DNA from: an uncultured Agromyces sp. | GTDB taxonomy: Bacteria; Actinomycetota; Actinomycetes; Actinomycetales; Microbacteriaceae | Direction: 5' to 3' | Assembly: GCA_913053875.1 (NCBI GenBank) | Contig: CAJXGN010000004.1 | Coordinates: forward strand, 62,001 to 126,000 | DNA: 64,000 nt | Shown here: piece after piece, positions 35,558 to 44,426 of the stretch | Layout: every line of letters begins with the position of its first letter | Numbering within the stretch: the stretch's first letter is position 1 | Notes under the pieces: generated by a model | What the model was told of the DNA's origin: nothing | The model's database searches: none | Seen by the model: the letters and a program-made list of their open reading frames with translations, nothing else | Translations under genes and position numbers: made by a program

Positions 35558-36648
35558 GTGGTCCTCTCCTTCGGGTGCGCGTCGAACTCGGCGCGATAGA
35601 CGCGCTCGTAATGGTCGGCAACGGACTGGAGATCGAACTCGACCGCGCGCACGACCGACGCCTCCGCGAGCTCGGCGCGCCGCGAGGCATCCGTCAGCAC
35701 CTCGACCAGCGCGTCTCCGAGCGCATCGAGCTCTGCGAGCACCCCGAACCGCCCCTCGTCGGTGACGTAGCGCGAGCCGACGTTCGGGGTGGCGACCACC
35801 GGGAGCCCGGCCGTCATGGCCTCGGCGTACGGGATGCCGAACCCCTCGTAGGTCGACGGGAGGCAGAACACCCACGCCGAGCGGTACTCGGCGGCGAGCT
35901 CCGCGTCCGTCAGCCGCCCCAGCACGCTGACGCCGTCGGGTACGTCGTCGGGCGCGTCCTGCGTGACCATCCGCAACTCGGCATCCGGCACACGGGGGCG
36001 CACCTCGTCGGCGAAGATCCGCGCGAGCTCGGCACCCCGCTTCCGGCCGCGCCACGTGCCGACGAAGAGCACGGTGGGGGCGGCGCGCTTGTCGCCGCCG
36101 GGAGCGAACGCCGCGGCATCCACCCCGTTCGGAATGACCGTGCGCACCCACGGCGTCCACTTGCGGGTCGCGGGCGAGATGAGCACCGTGCGGTCCGCGA
36201 CGACGCTCGCGAGCACCTCGGTGCAGCCGAGCAGCACCATGCGCGCCTTCTCCTTGGCGCCGCGGATGCGCACGGCCTCCTCGAAGCACGAGCCGTGCAG
36301 TGTGCGCACGTGGGCGGGCACGCGCCGGCGCCACATCCAGTAGTCCTCGCCGTGGGCGTGGAGCACGTCGTAGCCCGACAGGTCGATGCGCCGCATCGCG
36401 AGCGCGAACCGGAAGGTGCGCATCGACCCGTCGAGCGGCACGTGCACGTGTCCGTACCGTGCGCCCTCGACCGGTGCGCAGGGGCTGTACACGTCGACCT
36501 CGTGCCCGCGATCGGCCAGCTCGTTGGCGAGCGCGTGCACCTGGTACCCCACGCCGATCTTGCTCTCGCTCGGCAGGTAGTACGAGATCATCGCGATGCG
36601 CAGCGACCGATCCGATGCGTCGAGCGGATGCCGCGGGGAACCGGTCAC
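35554..36648 (-). CDS. GT4-family glycosyltransferase
   Basis: 364 aa: IAMISYYLPSESKIGVGYQV, VIPNGVDAAAFAPGG, VLFVGTWRGRKRGAELA and STYEGFGIPYAEAMTAGLPV, the GT4 E-x7-E segment. GTG at 36648 overlaps the stop of the WbsX-like gene as GTGA. Confidence 0.92.
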   Translation of the reverse strand: MTGSPRHPLDASDRSLRIAMISYYLPSESKIGVGYQVHALANELADRGHEVDVYSPCAPVEGARYGHVHVPLDGSMRTFRFALAMRRIDLSGYDVLHAHGEDYWMWRRRVPAHVRTLHGSCFEEAVRIRGAKEKARMVLLGCTEVLASVVADRTVLISPATRKWTPWVRTVIPNGVDAAAFAPGGDKRAAPTVLFVGTWRGRKRGAELARIFADEVRPRVPDAELRMVTQDAPDDVPDGVSVLGRLTDAELAAEYRSAWVFCLPSTYEGFGIPYAEAMTAGLPVVATPNVGSRYVTDEGRFGVLAELDALGDALVEVLTDASRRAELAEASVVRAVEFDLQSVADHYERVYRAEFDAHPKERTT

Positions 36649-37787
36649 GACAACCCGGCCCGCAGCGCCTCGAGCCAGGCGTGCCCGTCGCGCAGGTCGG
36701 GCTCGAGGTGGTTGCCCTCGGCCCACTCGTTCCACGACTTGATCCACAGCAGGCGCTCGTCGGCCGGTCGATCGGCGAGCAGGTCGACCGCGTCGGCGAC
36801 GTTGCGACGGAATCGCTCTGGCGTCGCGTCGCGCACCACGAGGCCGCGGCGGCCGGCACGCGGCGTGTTGTCCCAGTTGGGGTACACGCACGGCTGCACG
36901 TGGGGGTCGCGCGGGTAGTCGGCGACGATGGTGTCCGAGTACGGCCAGATCTCCGGCCCGCCCATGAGCTTGCGGCCCGCGCGCATGCGGAACCGGGTCG
37001 CCGGCGTCACCTCGGCAGGCAGCCGCATGTACACGCTCGCGTCGAACCCGTCGGCCGCTGCGTTCGCATAGCGGGGTCCGGCGCCGAGCAGGTCGCTCGC
37101 CTCGGCGACGAGGTACAGGCCGTCCAGACCGGCCTCGCGCGCCATCGCCTGCCAGCGGTCGACGAACTCCGCGGCATCCGGCAGCTCCTCCGGCCGGAAC
37201 ACGTAGAACAGGGGCCGACCGTTCACGCGCACGTACCGTACGTCGCGGAACGCGGGGAGGATCGACTCGAAGTGGCGCCGGTCGTCCTCGGCGCCGAGGT
37301 AGCGCTGCTGCTTGAGGATCGTGTCGGCCGCGGCGTGCCAGATGCCCGTCCACGACTGGTTGGCCCAGGCCAGCGCGAACCCGATCTCCGGGTCGCCGCG
37401 CTCGAGCACCTCCGCGAACGGCCGCTCGAGGATGCGGTCGCCGTCGCCGAACCAGTAGTGCCAGTACACGAACGCCTCGACGCCGTACGCGCGGGCGAGG
37501 TCGCTCTGCGCCTGGCGTGTCTCGGGCACGCGGAGATCGTAGAAGCCGAGGTCGGCCGGCAACGTGGGCTGGAGATGCCCCGGGTAGAGGCGTCGCGCAC
37601 GGGCGGTGTTGGTCCACTCGGTGAACCCGGCCCCCCACCACTCGTCGTTCTCCGGGATCGGGAAGAACTGAGGCAGGTAGAACGCGAGGGCGCGAGCGCG
37701 CAGCCCGTTCACGGGGGCGCCATCGGGCTCCCGGTGATCGGGTGCCTCGGGTGGCGTCTCGGTCACGCGTACCGCCAGTCGTCTCAT
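36645..37787 (-). CDS. WbsX-like glycosyltransferase/GH99-like protein
   Basis: 380 aa. ALAFYLPQFFPIPENDEWWG, GFTEWTNTARARRLYPGHLQ, LPADLGFYDLR, AYGVEAFVYWHYWFGDGDRI and KSWNEWAEGNHLEPD are hallmarks of the WbsX family found in O-antigen and capsule loci; the fold resembles GH99 endo-mannosidases. Whether these transfer or hydrolyse is unsettled. ATG at 37787 preferred; ATG 37808 overlaps a likely -10. Divergent from the acyltransferase gene. Confidence 0.9.
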   Translation of the reverse strand: MRRLAVRVTETPPEAPDHREPDGAPVNGLRARALAFYLPQFFPIPENDEWWGAGFTEWTNTARARRLYPGHLQPTLPADLGFYDLRVPETRQAQSDLARAYGVEAFVYWHYWFGDGDRILERPFAEVLERGDPEIGFALAWANQSWTGIWHAAADTILKQQRYLGAEDDRRHFESILPAFRDVRYVRVNGRPLFYVFRPEELPDAAEFVDRWQAMAREAGLDGLYLVAEASDLLGAGPRYANAAADGFDASVYMRLPAEVTPATRFRMRAGRKLMGGPEIWPYSDTIVADYPRDPHVQPCVYPNWDNTPRAGRRGLVVRDATPERFRRNVADAVDLLADRPADERLLWIKSWNEWAEGNHLEPDLRDGHAWLEALRAGLS

Positions 37788-37808
37788 TCGGGTGCGAGCA
37801 CGCAGCAT

Positions 37809-37834
37809 CCTACTGGCTCGGTCGATCCAGTAGG
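37809..37834. promoter_or_regulatory. CCTACTGG-N10-CCAGTAGG inverted repeat in a divergent promoter
   Basis: Perfect 8+8 inverted repeat between the WbsX-like and acyltransferase starts. Rightward TAGGTT (37831-37836) is 6 nt from ATG 37843 (leaderless); leftward TAGGAT (37812-37807) lies 19 nt before ATG 37787. A factor bound here could control both promoters. Confidence 0.6.
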
Positions 37835-37842
37835 TTCGACGC

Positions 37843-38949
37843 ATGAAGCCGCCGCCCGCCGGCCGGTTCCTCGCACTCGACGGCCTGCGGGGAGTCGCCG
37901 CCCTCGCCGTGCTGGTGTTCCACATGTTCTGGAACTCGGCGGGCGCCGAGGCGCTCGCCGAGTGGATGCCCGGCCCCGTGATCGACGCCACGGGCCTCAT
38001 GCGCAGCGGCGTGGCGATCTTCTTCGTCATCTCCGGCTTCGTGATCGCCTACACGACGGCGAACATGCGCACCCTTCTCGAGGGCGGCCGGTTCGCGCTG
38101 CGCCGCCAGGTGCGACTCGACCCGCCCTACTACGTCGTGATCGCCGGCGTGCTCCTCATCGAGTTCGCACAGACGCTCGTGCCCGGGCTCGTCGGCCGCC
38201 AGTTCACGCCGCTCGACGTGCTGCTCAACATGGTCTACCTGCAGGACATCCTCGGCGTCCCGTCGGTGCTGGCCGTCGCGTGGACCCTGTGCCTGGAGGT
38301 GCAGTTCTACCTCGTGGTCGTGCTGCTGGCCATCGTCGCCGCCCGCACGACGCGGTCGGAGGCGTGGCGCGGCCGCGTCGTCGCGTGGAGTGCAGCGGCG
38401 CTGGCGCTCGCATCCCTCGCCATGCCGCTCGTCGGCATCAGCAGCGGGCCGTGGGTGCTCGGAGTCTGGTGGATGTTCGCGATCGGGATGCTGCTCGCCT
38501 GGCACTCGATCGGCACGGTGCGGACGTGGCACGTCGCCGCGTCGTTCGCTGTGCTGGTCGCGTGGGCGTCGCTGCGACAGTTCGTGCTCGGTCAGGCGGA
38601 CCCGTGGGGCGGCGAGTGGTTCGCGATCGGGACGGGCCTCGTCATCTGGGCCCTGCAGGAACGCGACCGCCTCTCGTCCTCGCCCGGTCGCGTGCTGCTC
38701 TACTTCGGCCGCATCTCGTACCCGCTGTACCTCGTGCACCTCCCGGTGATCGCGGTGGTGGCGGGCGCGGGGTTCAAGGCGTTCCCGGATGCTCCGTGGG
38801 CGCAGTTGCTCATCGTGCTGGCCTCCGGCGCGATCGCCATCGGCGCGGCAGAGCTGCTGCACCGGTGGGTGGAGCAGCCCGCCATCGCCTGGTCGAAGCG
38901 ACTCAAGAAGGGCCGCGTCGACGCGGCGGCCGCACGCGACGGCGGCTGA
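37843..38949 (+). CDS. Acyltransferase family 3 (OafA/YrhL-like) membrane protein
   Basis: 368 aa, about 10 helices. LALDGLRGVAALAVLVFHM has the catalytic-loop His and the R of the AT3 family; FFVISGFVIAY and the RISYPLYLVHLPV tail are typical. Such enzymes O-acetylate surface polysaccharides. Leaderless-type start. Basic C-terminus (KRLKKGR). Confidence 0.93.
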   Translation: MKPPPAGRFLALDGLRGVAALAVLVFHMFWNSAGAEALAEWMPGPVIDATGLMRSGVAIFFVISGFVIAYTTANMRTLLEGGRFALRRQVRLDPPYYVVIAGVLLIEFAQTLVPGLVGRQFTPLDVLLNMVYLQDILGVPSVLAVAWTLCLEVQFYLVVVLLAIVAARTTRSEAWRGRVVAWSAAALALASLAMPLVGISSGPWVLGVWWMFAIGMLLAWHSIGTVRTWHVAASFAVLVAWASLRQFVLGQADPWGGEWFAIGTGLVIWALQERDRLSSSPGRVLLYFGRISYPLYLVHLPVIAVVAGAGFKAFPDAPWAQLLIVLASGAIAIGAAELLHRWVEQPAIAWSKRLKKGRVDAAAARDGG

Positions 38950-38968
38950 GCAGCGCGCCCGCGAGCGG

Positions 38969-40021
38969 TCAGTGCGCCCGGCGGAGCGAGCGCACCGTGT
39001 CGCGGAGCCGCGGGAAGCGCGCGGCGAGCCCCGCGCGGCGGCGTTCACGGCGTCGGCCGTCGGGCGGCCAGAGCAGTGCCGCGAGGTGCCCGACCGCACC
39101 GCGGAACCTCCGATCGCGGAACTCGGGCGAGCCGAACAGCTCCCGCAGCAGGTGGCGGTGGAGGGACCCGTCGAGCCCCCCCGCGAGGCCCGTGGGGATG
39201 TCGACGAGCCCGCCGCCCAGCCGCAGCGCCACCGCCGACGAGAGGAACGGGAGCCCGAGCTTCGTCGTGCGCGACGTGGCACCGAGGTGCACGCGGTAGA
39301 ACACGGTCGGCTGGTCGAGGTGCGGGATGGGCTGCAGCCGCGACACGTTGACGAGCAGCCAGTAGTCGTCCATCGCGAGGGCGTGCGGCGCGAAACCGCC
39401 CGCGAGCCGCAGGAGGTCGGGGGCGGCGACGAAGCTCGTCGTGGTCGACACCGGCCCGCGCAGCAGCGACTCGAGGTCGTGGCGCTCGACGCGGTCCGAC
39501 CCGGTCGCATCGTGCGCCGCGACGAGTTCCGCGAGCGTGTCGTCGCTGCCGACCAGCAACCCCGCCCAACCGCCGACACCCGCGTCGAGACGGGTCAGCC
39601 GTTCCTGTTCGTCCGCGGCCGCGAACGTCCGTTCGCGGAGGAAGACGATGCGCTCGCCCGGGTGGTCGTCGAGCCAGGCGAGCGCCCGCTCCACGTGCGT
39701 GGGGTGCCACAGGTCGTCCTGGTCGAGGAACGCCACGAACTCGCCACGGGCTTCGGCGAGCCCGCGGTTGCGTGCGACCGCGACACCGAGGTGCGACTGC
39801 TCGAGCACCCTCGGGGACACCGCGTGCGCCCGCGCCCGCTCGCGCCCGTCGTCGTCGGATCCGTCGTCGACCACGATCACCTCGAGGTCCGGCACCGTCT
39901 GGTCCGCGATCGACGTGAGCGTCTCCTCGATCCAGCGTGCGCCGTTGTACAGCGGCACGACGACGCTGACGCGCGGCGCGCGATCGGCGGTGGATCCGTC
40001 GGCCCGTGCCGCCGGCGCCAT
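38969..40021 (-). CDS. GT2-family glycosyltransferase
   Basis: 350 aa: VSVVVPLYNGARWIEETLTS, VIVVDDGSDDDGRERA, VAFLDQDDLWHP and a downstream MDDYWLLVNVSRLQ. The start overlaps the stop of the BY-kinase gene by one base (TGATG), coupling the two. Confidence 0.92.
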   Translation of the reverse strand: MAPAARADGSTADRAPRVSVVVPLYNGARWIEETLTSIADQTVPDLEVIVVDDGSDDDGRERARAHAVSPRVLEQSHLGVAVARNRGLAEARGEFVAFLDQDDLWHPTHVERALAWLDDHPGERIVFLRERTFAAADEQERLTRLDAGVGGWAGLLVGSDDTLAELVAAHDATGSDRVERHDLESLLRGPVSTTTSFVAAPDLLRLAGGFAPHALAMDDYWLLVNVSRLQPIPHLDQPTVFYRVHLGATSRTTKLGLPFLSSAVALRLGGGLVDIPTGLAGGLDGSLHRHLLRELFGSPEFRDRRFRGAVGHLAALLWPPDGRRRERRRAGLAARFPRLRDTVRSLRRAH

Positions 40022-41529
40022 CACGCCGACGGCGGGACGCGTCGACCGCGCCGCGGCGTCGTCTCGGGCTCGTCGAGATCGCTCAGGTCCGCGGGCACCG
40101 TCACGCCCGATGCCGCAGGCTCCGGGGTCGTCGGCGCCTCGTTCGAGTGGGCCACGTACTCGCGCCGGTACTCGTAGGAGTACGGCGAGGCGTCGACGCC
40201 GCGCAACGGCGCCTTGTTCAGCACCACGCCGAGCGCACGCCCGCGCGCCTTCTTGAGCGTGTCGAGCGCCTTCTCGAGCAGGTCGTACGTGGTCTTGCCC
40301 ATGCTGGTGACCACGAGCGCACCGTCCGCCTGGTGGGTGAGCACCGCACCGTCGGTGACGGGCAGCAGGGGCGGGGCGTCGATGATGACCGTCGCGTGCT
40401 TCGCGAGTTCGGCGATGAGCGTGCGCATCCGCTCCGAACCGAGCACCTCGCTCGGGTTCGGCGGCACGCTGCCGGCGGCGAGGACGATCAGGTTGACCGA
40501 CTTCGGCGTGCGCTGGAGCACATCCGTGAGCTCGGCCCGACCGGCGAGCACGTCGGAGAGGCCGGCCCCTCCCGGAAGGCCCATCGTCTTCGCGACCATG
40601 GAGCGCCGCATGTCGCCGTCCACGAGCACGACGGCCGTGCCGGCGGCGGCGAGGGTGAGCGCGAGGTTGCACGCGATGGTCGACTTGCCGTCACCGGGCA
40701 GCGGGCTGGTCACCACGATGGTCCGCGGCGGATGGTCCACGTCCATGAACTGGAGGTTCGTGCGCAGCGAGCGCAGCGACTCCGCCACGGCGAAGTTGTC
40801 GCCCTTGCCGCCGTTGCGCTCGTTCATGTCGACGAGCCGCTGCTCGTCCGTCAGCCCGGGTACGAGCGGGATCGTGCCGACGACGGCGATGCCCGTGCGC
40901 TGCTCCACGTCCTCCGCCGAGCGGATCCGGCGGTCGGAGACGGTCCGGATGAGGGCGAACGCGACTCCGAACCCGAGCCCGAGGATCGCACCGACCGCGA
41001 CGGCCATGCGCACGTCAGGGAACGACGGCGAGGACGGCAGCGAGGCGATGTCGGCGGGGATGACCGTGACCGGCGCCGAGCCCTCGGAGCCATCGCCCTC
41101 GATGTCGTCGATCTCGATGATCATGGCGTCGATCCATGCCTCGGCGAGCGCCCGCGCCTCCTCGGGCGACGGGCCGGTCGCGCTGATCCGCATGATCACG
41201 GTGTCCGCGGGGTTGGTGACCTCGACGCGGTTCACGACCGCCTCGGGCGTCGTCGCGAGGCCGAGGTCGTCGATGGCGTTCTGCGCGACCGATCGCCAGC
41301 TCGCGATCTCGAGGTACGAGCTCACCTTGCCGCGCGCGAGGTTGTCGCCGATCGTCGAGATGCCCACGTCGCTGTTCTGCGCGGAGGCGATGTAGCCGCT
41401 CGCGTAGGCGGTGTAGACGGGGGTCTGCAGGAGCGTCCACCCGTAGCCGGTGGCGGCACCGACGAGCGTCATCACCAGGATGGCGAGCCAGTGTCTGCGC
41501 AGGCCTCGGATGTAGTCGCGGAGCTCCAT
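40021..41529 (-). CDS. Wzc/CpsCD-like polysaccharide co-polymerase tyrosine kinase
   Basis: 502 aa. N-terminal Wzz-type segment with two helices (about 13-33 HWLAILVMTLVGAATGYGW; about 172-192), a short extracellular loop, then a BY-kinase ATPase: Walker A SPLPGDGKSTIACNLA, Walker A' VVLVDGDMRRS and Walker B VIIDAPPLLPVTDG. The C-terminal cluster SPYSYEYRREY is a likely autophosphorylation tail. GGAGGTGCC precedes the ATG. Controls chain length and export, with the LMW-PTP at 25495 as probable partner. Confidence 0.95.
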   Translation of the reverse strand: MELRDYIRGLRRHWLAILVMTLVGAATGYGWTLLQTPVYTAYASGYIASAQNSDVGISTIGDNLARGKVSSYLEIASWRSVAQNAIDDLGLATTPEAVVNRVEVTNPADTVIMRISATGPSPEEARALAEAWIDAMIIEIDDIEGDGSEGSAPVTVIPADIASLPSSPSFPDVRMAVAVGAILGLGFGVAFALIRTVSDRRIRSAEDVEQRTGIAVVGTIPLVPGLTDEQRLVDMNERNGGKGDNFAVAESLRSLRTNLQFMDVDHPPRTIVVTSPLPGDGKSTIACNLALTLAAAGTAVVLVDGDMRRSMVAKTMGLPGGAGLSDVLAGRAELTDVLQRTPKSVNLIVLAAGSVPPNPSEVLGSERMRTLIAELAKHATVIIDAPPLLPVTDGAVLTHQADGALVVTSMGKTTYDLLEKALDTLKKARGRALGVVLNKAPLRGVDASPYSYEYRREYVAHSNEAPTTPEPAASGVTVPADLSDLDEPETTPRRGRRVPPSA

Positions 41530-41585
41530 GGCACCTCCGGTCGCGTTCGTGACACCGTCCGCGGCGCGGCGGTACCCGGGACGAG

Positions 41586-41591
41586 TAGGCT
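41586..41591 (+). promoter_or_regulatory. Leaderless -10 of the HprK-like gene
   Basis: TAGGCT, then 7 nt, then ATG at 41599; no Shine-Dalgarno. It lies in a 69-nt divergent gap shared with the Wzc-like gene. Confidence 0.5.
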
Positions 41592-41598
41592 CCATGCT

Positions 41599-42765
41599 AT
41601 GCCATCCGAATTCACCGTGCGGGCCCTCGATTCGACTGTGCGCATCGCGGCGGACGCGAGCCTCACGGCGGAGCAGTTCGCCGACGTCCGGGCTCAGTGG
41701 AAGGACGTCCTCGTCGACCACGACGAGTCCCCCGACCTGACGATTCGGATCGGGATCGGCACCGGCACCGGCACCGAGCCGCTCGACGGCGCCGACAGCG
41801 TGTTCCACTACTCGTTCGAGGGACTGTGCGACCGCCTGACCACCGCCGTGACGCTCGGGGGCATCCGCAACCTCCAGGGACGTGCGCTCATGCTCCACGC
41901 CGCCGCGGTCGACGCGGGCGACGGTCGCGTCGTCGCGTTCGTCGGGCCCTCGGGGCGCGGCAAGACCACGGCCGCCCAGGCACTCGGCCGCGAGTTCGGC
42001 TACGTCACCGACGAGACCCTCGCGGTGCGGCTCGACGGCACGGTCCTGAGCTACCGGAAGCCGCTCTCGATCGGTTCACGTCCCGGCCAGAAGCGCACCG
42101 TGCCTGCCTCCGACCTCGGCCTGCGCCCGGTCGAGCACGACGACCTGGAACTCGCGGCGGTCGTGCTGCTCGATCGCCGACCCGACATCGAGACGCCGCG
42201 GATCGAGTCCGTTCCGTTGACCGAGGGCCTCCCCGAACTGGTGAGCCAGTCGAGCTACCTGGGCGGCATGACCCGCCCGCTGCGCACGCTGGCCGACCTG
42301 GTGCTGGCAGCCGGAGGCATCCGTCGCGTGGTCTACAGCGAGGCCGAGACGCTGCCGCCCCTCCTCGAGGAGCTCATCGCCACCCGCGACGTCGACCCGC
42401 CGATGCTGGTGGACGTGTCGAGTGCCCTCAAGAAGGGCTGCGGATGCCTCGGCGAGCGGCTTGCGCAGCAGGACCAGGATGCGAGTGCGGACCTCGCCCC
42501 GAAGGGCTCCTACCGCCGGGAGGTGCACCGCGACTCGCTGATGCTCGACGACAGCCTCTTCGTGCTGCGCAAGTCCGACGTGATGGTGCTCGAGGGCGTC
42601 GGCCCGGCCGTCTGGCTCGGCGCCGACGACTCCTCCGAGGAGGAACTGCGCGATGCCGCGCTCGAGCAGTTGCCCGAGCCCCCGGAGGGCGTCGACCCGG
42701 CGCTGGTGGTCTCGGCGGCGATCAAGGACCTGCTCGACGCTGGCCTGCTCGTCCAGCAGGCCTGA
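41599..42765 (+). CDS. HPr-kinase-like ATPase fused to a PqqD-like domain
   Basis: 388 aa. Residues about 95-130 hold ALMLHAAAVDAGDGRVVAFV and the P-loop VGPSGRGKTTAA, then YVTDETLAVR, which matches HprK-related kinases of the HPr-rel-A group. The central part ends with an unusual KKGCGCLGER cysteine motif (about 275-285). Residues about 304-388 (DSLFVLRKSDVMVLEGVGPA, then IKDLLDAGLLVQ) look like a PqqD winged-helix domain. Neighbours include a free PqqD and a type-5 nucleotidyltransferase. The substrate is unknown; I infer a role in modifying or regulating a polymer or peptide in the locus. The 3' end overlaps the convergent Wzy-like gene by 44 bp. Confidence 0.75.
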   Translation: MPSEFTVRALDSTVRIAADASLTAEQFADVRAQWKDVLVDHDESPDLTIRIGIGTGTGTEPLDGADSVFHYSFEGLCDRLTTAVTLGGIRNLQGRALMLHAAAVDAGDGRVVAFVGPSGRGKTTAAQALGREFGYVTDETLAVRLDGTVLSYRKPLSIGSRPGQKRTVPASDLGLRPVEHDDLELAAVVLLDRRPDIETPRIESVPLTEGLPELVSQSSYLGGMTRPLRTLADLVLAAGGIRRVVYSEAETLPPLLEELIATRDVDPPMLVDVSSALKKGCGCLGERLAQQDQDASADLAPKGSYRREVHRDSLMLDDSLFVLRKSDVMVLEGVGPAVWLGADDSSEEELRDAALEQLPEPPEGVDPALVVSAAIKDLLDAGLLVQQA

Positions 42766-44107
42766 CGACCTCCTCGTCGGACGTGACGGGCTCGGCGACG
42801 GGCGCCCGATCGGCCTCCCGCTGCATGGCCCCGAGGCACACGCCGGCGATGACGAACGGGATCGACACCGCGGCAGCCACCCAGAACAGGTCGAACTGGG
42901 CCTGCACGATGCGCGAGAACACCACGGCGAACGCGAGGGTGCCGAACCTCGGATCGATGCGCCAGAGCACGATGAGGATGCCCAGCCACATCACCCCGAA
43001 CCCGAACAGTCCGAGCAGCCCGGTGCTGGCGAGGACCTCCAGTTCCGCCTGCGGCGGCTGGAACTCACCGGGGAGCTGGTACCAGTAGCGCAGGCCGTGC
43101 CCGAACGCCGGTGATTCGGCCCAGAGGTGGTAGACGTCCCGGAACCAGTTGATGCGCTGGTAGACCGAGTTGAACTGGTTCTGCGACTCGATCTGCTCGA
43201 TGACCATCGAGGTCACGAGCCACGTCGCGGGGATGACCAGGAGGAACACGATGATCCGCGAGCGGCCGGTGACCTGTCGGCGGATGACGCCGACGATGAC
43301 CGCTGCGACGAGGCCGATCATCGCCTGCCGCGACTGGCTGAGCAGCACGCCGACGACGAGCAGCAGGAAGGTGGAGGTGGCCAGTCGGCGCGACCAGCCG
43401 AGCCAGTCGGGGTTGACGTAGGCGATCACGGCCGCGAACGCGAGCGTCGTCCCCACGAAGTTCTTGTGCATCGGGAACGGCCAGGTCAGGTAGATCGCCC
43501 TGAAGTCGCCCCCCGCGTACTGGATCGCGGCATGGACCACGGTCACCACCGCGATCAACGACGCGGTCCCCACGATGAGCCCGAGCGCCAGACGCGCGTA
43601 TCCCGCGTGCCCCACGGCCCACCCGACGATCAGCGCGCCGGAGATGAGCAGCCAGGCGTGGAACCACTCGACGGTGTTGGCGGTGTACGGATTCACGACG
43701 ACCGTGATCAACGTCGTGAACTGGTAGAAGAAGTTGAGCCAGAGCAGGGCGCGCAACGGTGCACTGTACGGACGATGGCCGAGCAGCAGTGCCGTGCCGA
43801 ACGCGGCCGCGAGCGCGACGTCCGAGACGGAGAGATCCGTACCACCGAGGCCCACGCGCTGGATGATGAGGATGCCCGGCATCGACACGAGCGCGATCGC
43901 GAGCGGGACCGACGTGGTCACGGCCGCCGCGATGACGAGCACGGCCAGGGCGAACGCCATCATCTCCGCGTTCTGCGCCCGCTGGTCGAGCAGGATGTAC
44001 ACGGCGACCACGGCGCCGCCGGCCATCAGCACCCAGCGCCAGGCACCGGCCCACCAGTCGCCGAGGCGTTCGCGCCAGACACGCGCGCTCGTGCTCATCG
44101 GACTCAT
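42722..44107 (-). CDS. O-antigen polymerase/ligase-like membrane protein (Wzy/WaaL type)
   Basis: 461 aa, about 11-12 helices with a large extracellular loop near 345-385 containing FNSVYQRINWFRDVYHLWAE and FGHGLRYWYQLPGE, as in Wzy_C/O-antigen ligases. SQSRQAMIGLVAAV is a ligase-like element. ATG at 44107 has GAGGAG 9 nt upstream; an inner ATG at 44098 is less well placed. Probable repeat-unit polymerase of the locus. Confidence 0.88.
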   Translation of the reverse strand: MSPMSTSARVWRERLGDWWAGAWRWVLMAGGAVVAVYILLDQRAQNAEMMAFALAVLVIAAAVTTSVPLAIALVSMPGILIIQRVGLGGTDLSVSDVALAAAFGTALLLGHRPYSAPLRALLWLNFFYQFTTLITVVVNPYTANTVEWFHAWLLISGALIVGWAVGHAGYARLALGLIVGTASLIAVVTVVHAAIQYAGGDFRAIYLTWPFPMHKNFVGTTLAFAAVIAYVNPDWLGWSRRLATSTFLLLVVGVLLSQSRQAMIGLVAAVIVGVIRRQVTGRSRIIVFLLVIPATWLVTSMVIEQIESQNQFNSVYQRINWFRDVYHLWAESPAFGHGLRYWYQLPGEFQPPQAELEVLASTGLLGLFGFGVMWLGILIVLWRIDPRFGTLAFAVVFSRIVQAQFDLFWVAAAVSIPFVIAGVCLGAMQREADRAPVAEPVTSDEEVVRPAGRAGQRRAGP

Positions 44108-44159
44108 CAGCGACTGCTCCTCGGGAGATGCGCTCAAGTATCGCAGGTCGCTGCGCGCG

Positions 44160-44426
44160 TCACACGGCCGTTTCGACCAGGAGACCGCGCTCCAGCAGGT
44201 CGGCCAGGAAGCGGTCGACGTCGCCGCGGATCTCGTCGAGGTCCGCCCCGGTCTCCTCCGCGACGCGACGCGGCACGTCCTCGCGGGCGCTCCCGCGGGC
44301 GACCCTCCAGATGGTCGGCGCGACGCCGTCGAGCACGACGATCGGTCCCCACGGGATGGTGGCCAGGTACGTGACGTCCTCCTCGTCCACGAGGGCGACA
44401 CCGGGAGCGAGTGAGAGCAGTCCCAT
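44160..44426 (-). CDS. PqqD-family small protein
   Basis: 88 aa winged-helix PqqD-like protein: LAPGVALVDEEDVTYL, a core TIWRVARGSAREDVPRRVAE and FLADLLERGLLVET. In RiPP systems PqqD binds the leader peptide; in HPr-rel-A systems similar proteins accompany an HprK-like kinase. GGGAGG precedes the ATG, which overlaps the stop of the nucleotidyltransferase gene (TGATG). Confidence 0.85.
   Translation of the reverse strand: MGLLSLAPGVALVDEEDVTYLATIPWGPIVVLDGVAPTIWRVARGSAREDVPRRVAEETGADLDEIRGDVDRFLADLLERGLLVETAV

Noticed and set aside
36300..39299. 999-residue plus-strand frame across GT4, WbsX and acyltransferase genes
   Set aside because: It spans three genuine genes on both strands and has only low-complexity sequence.
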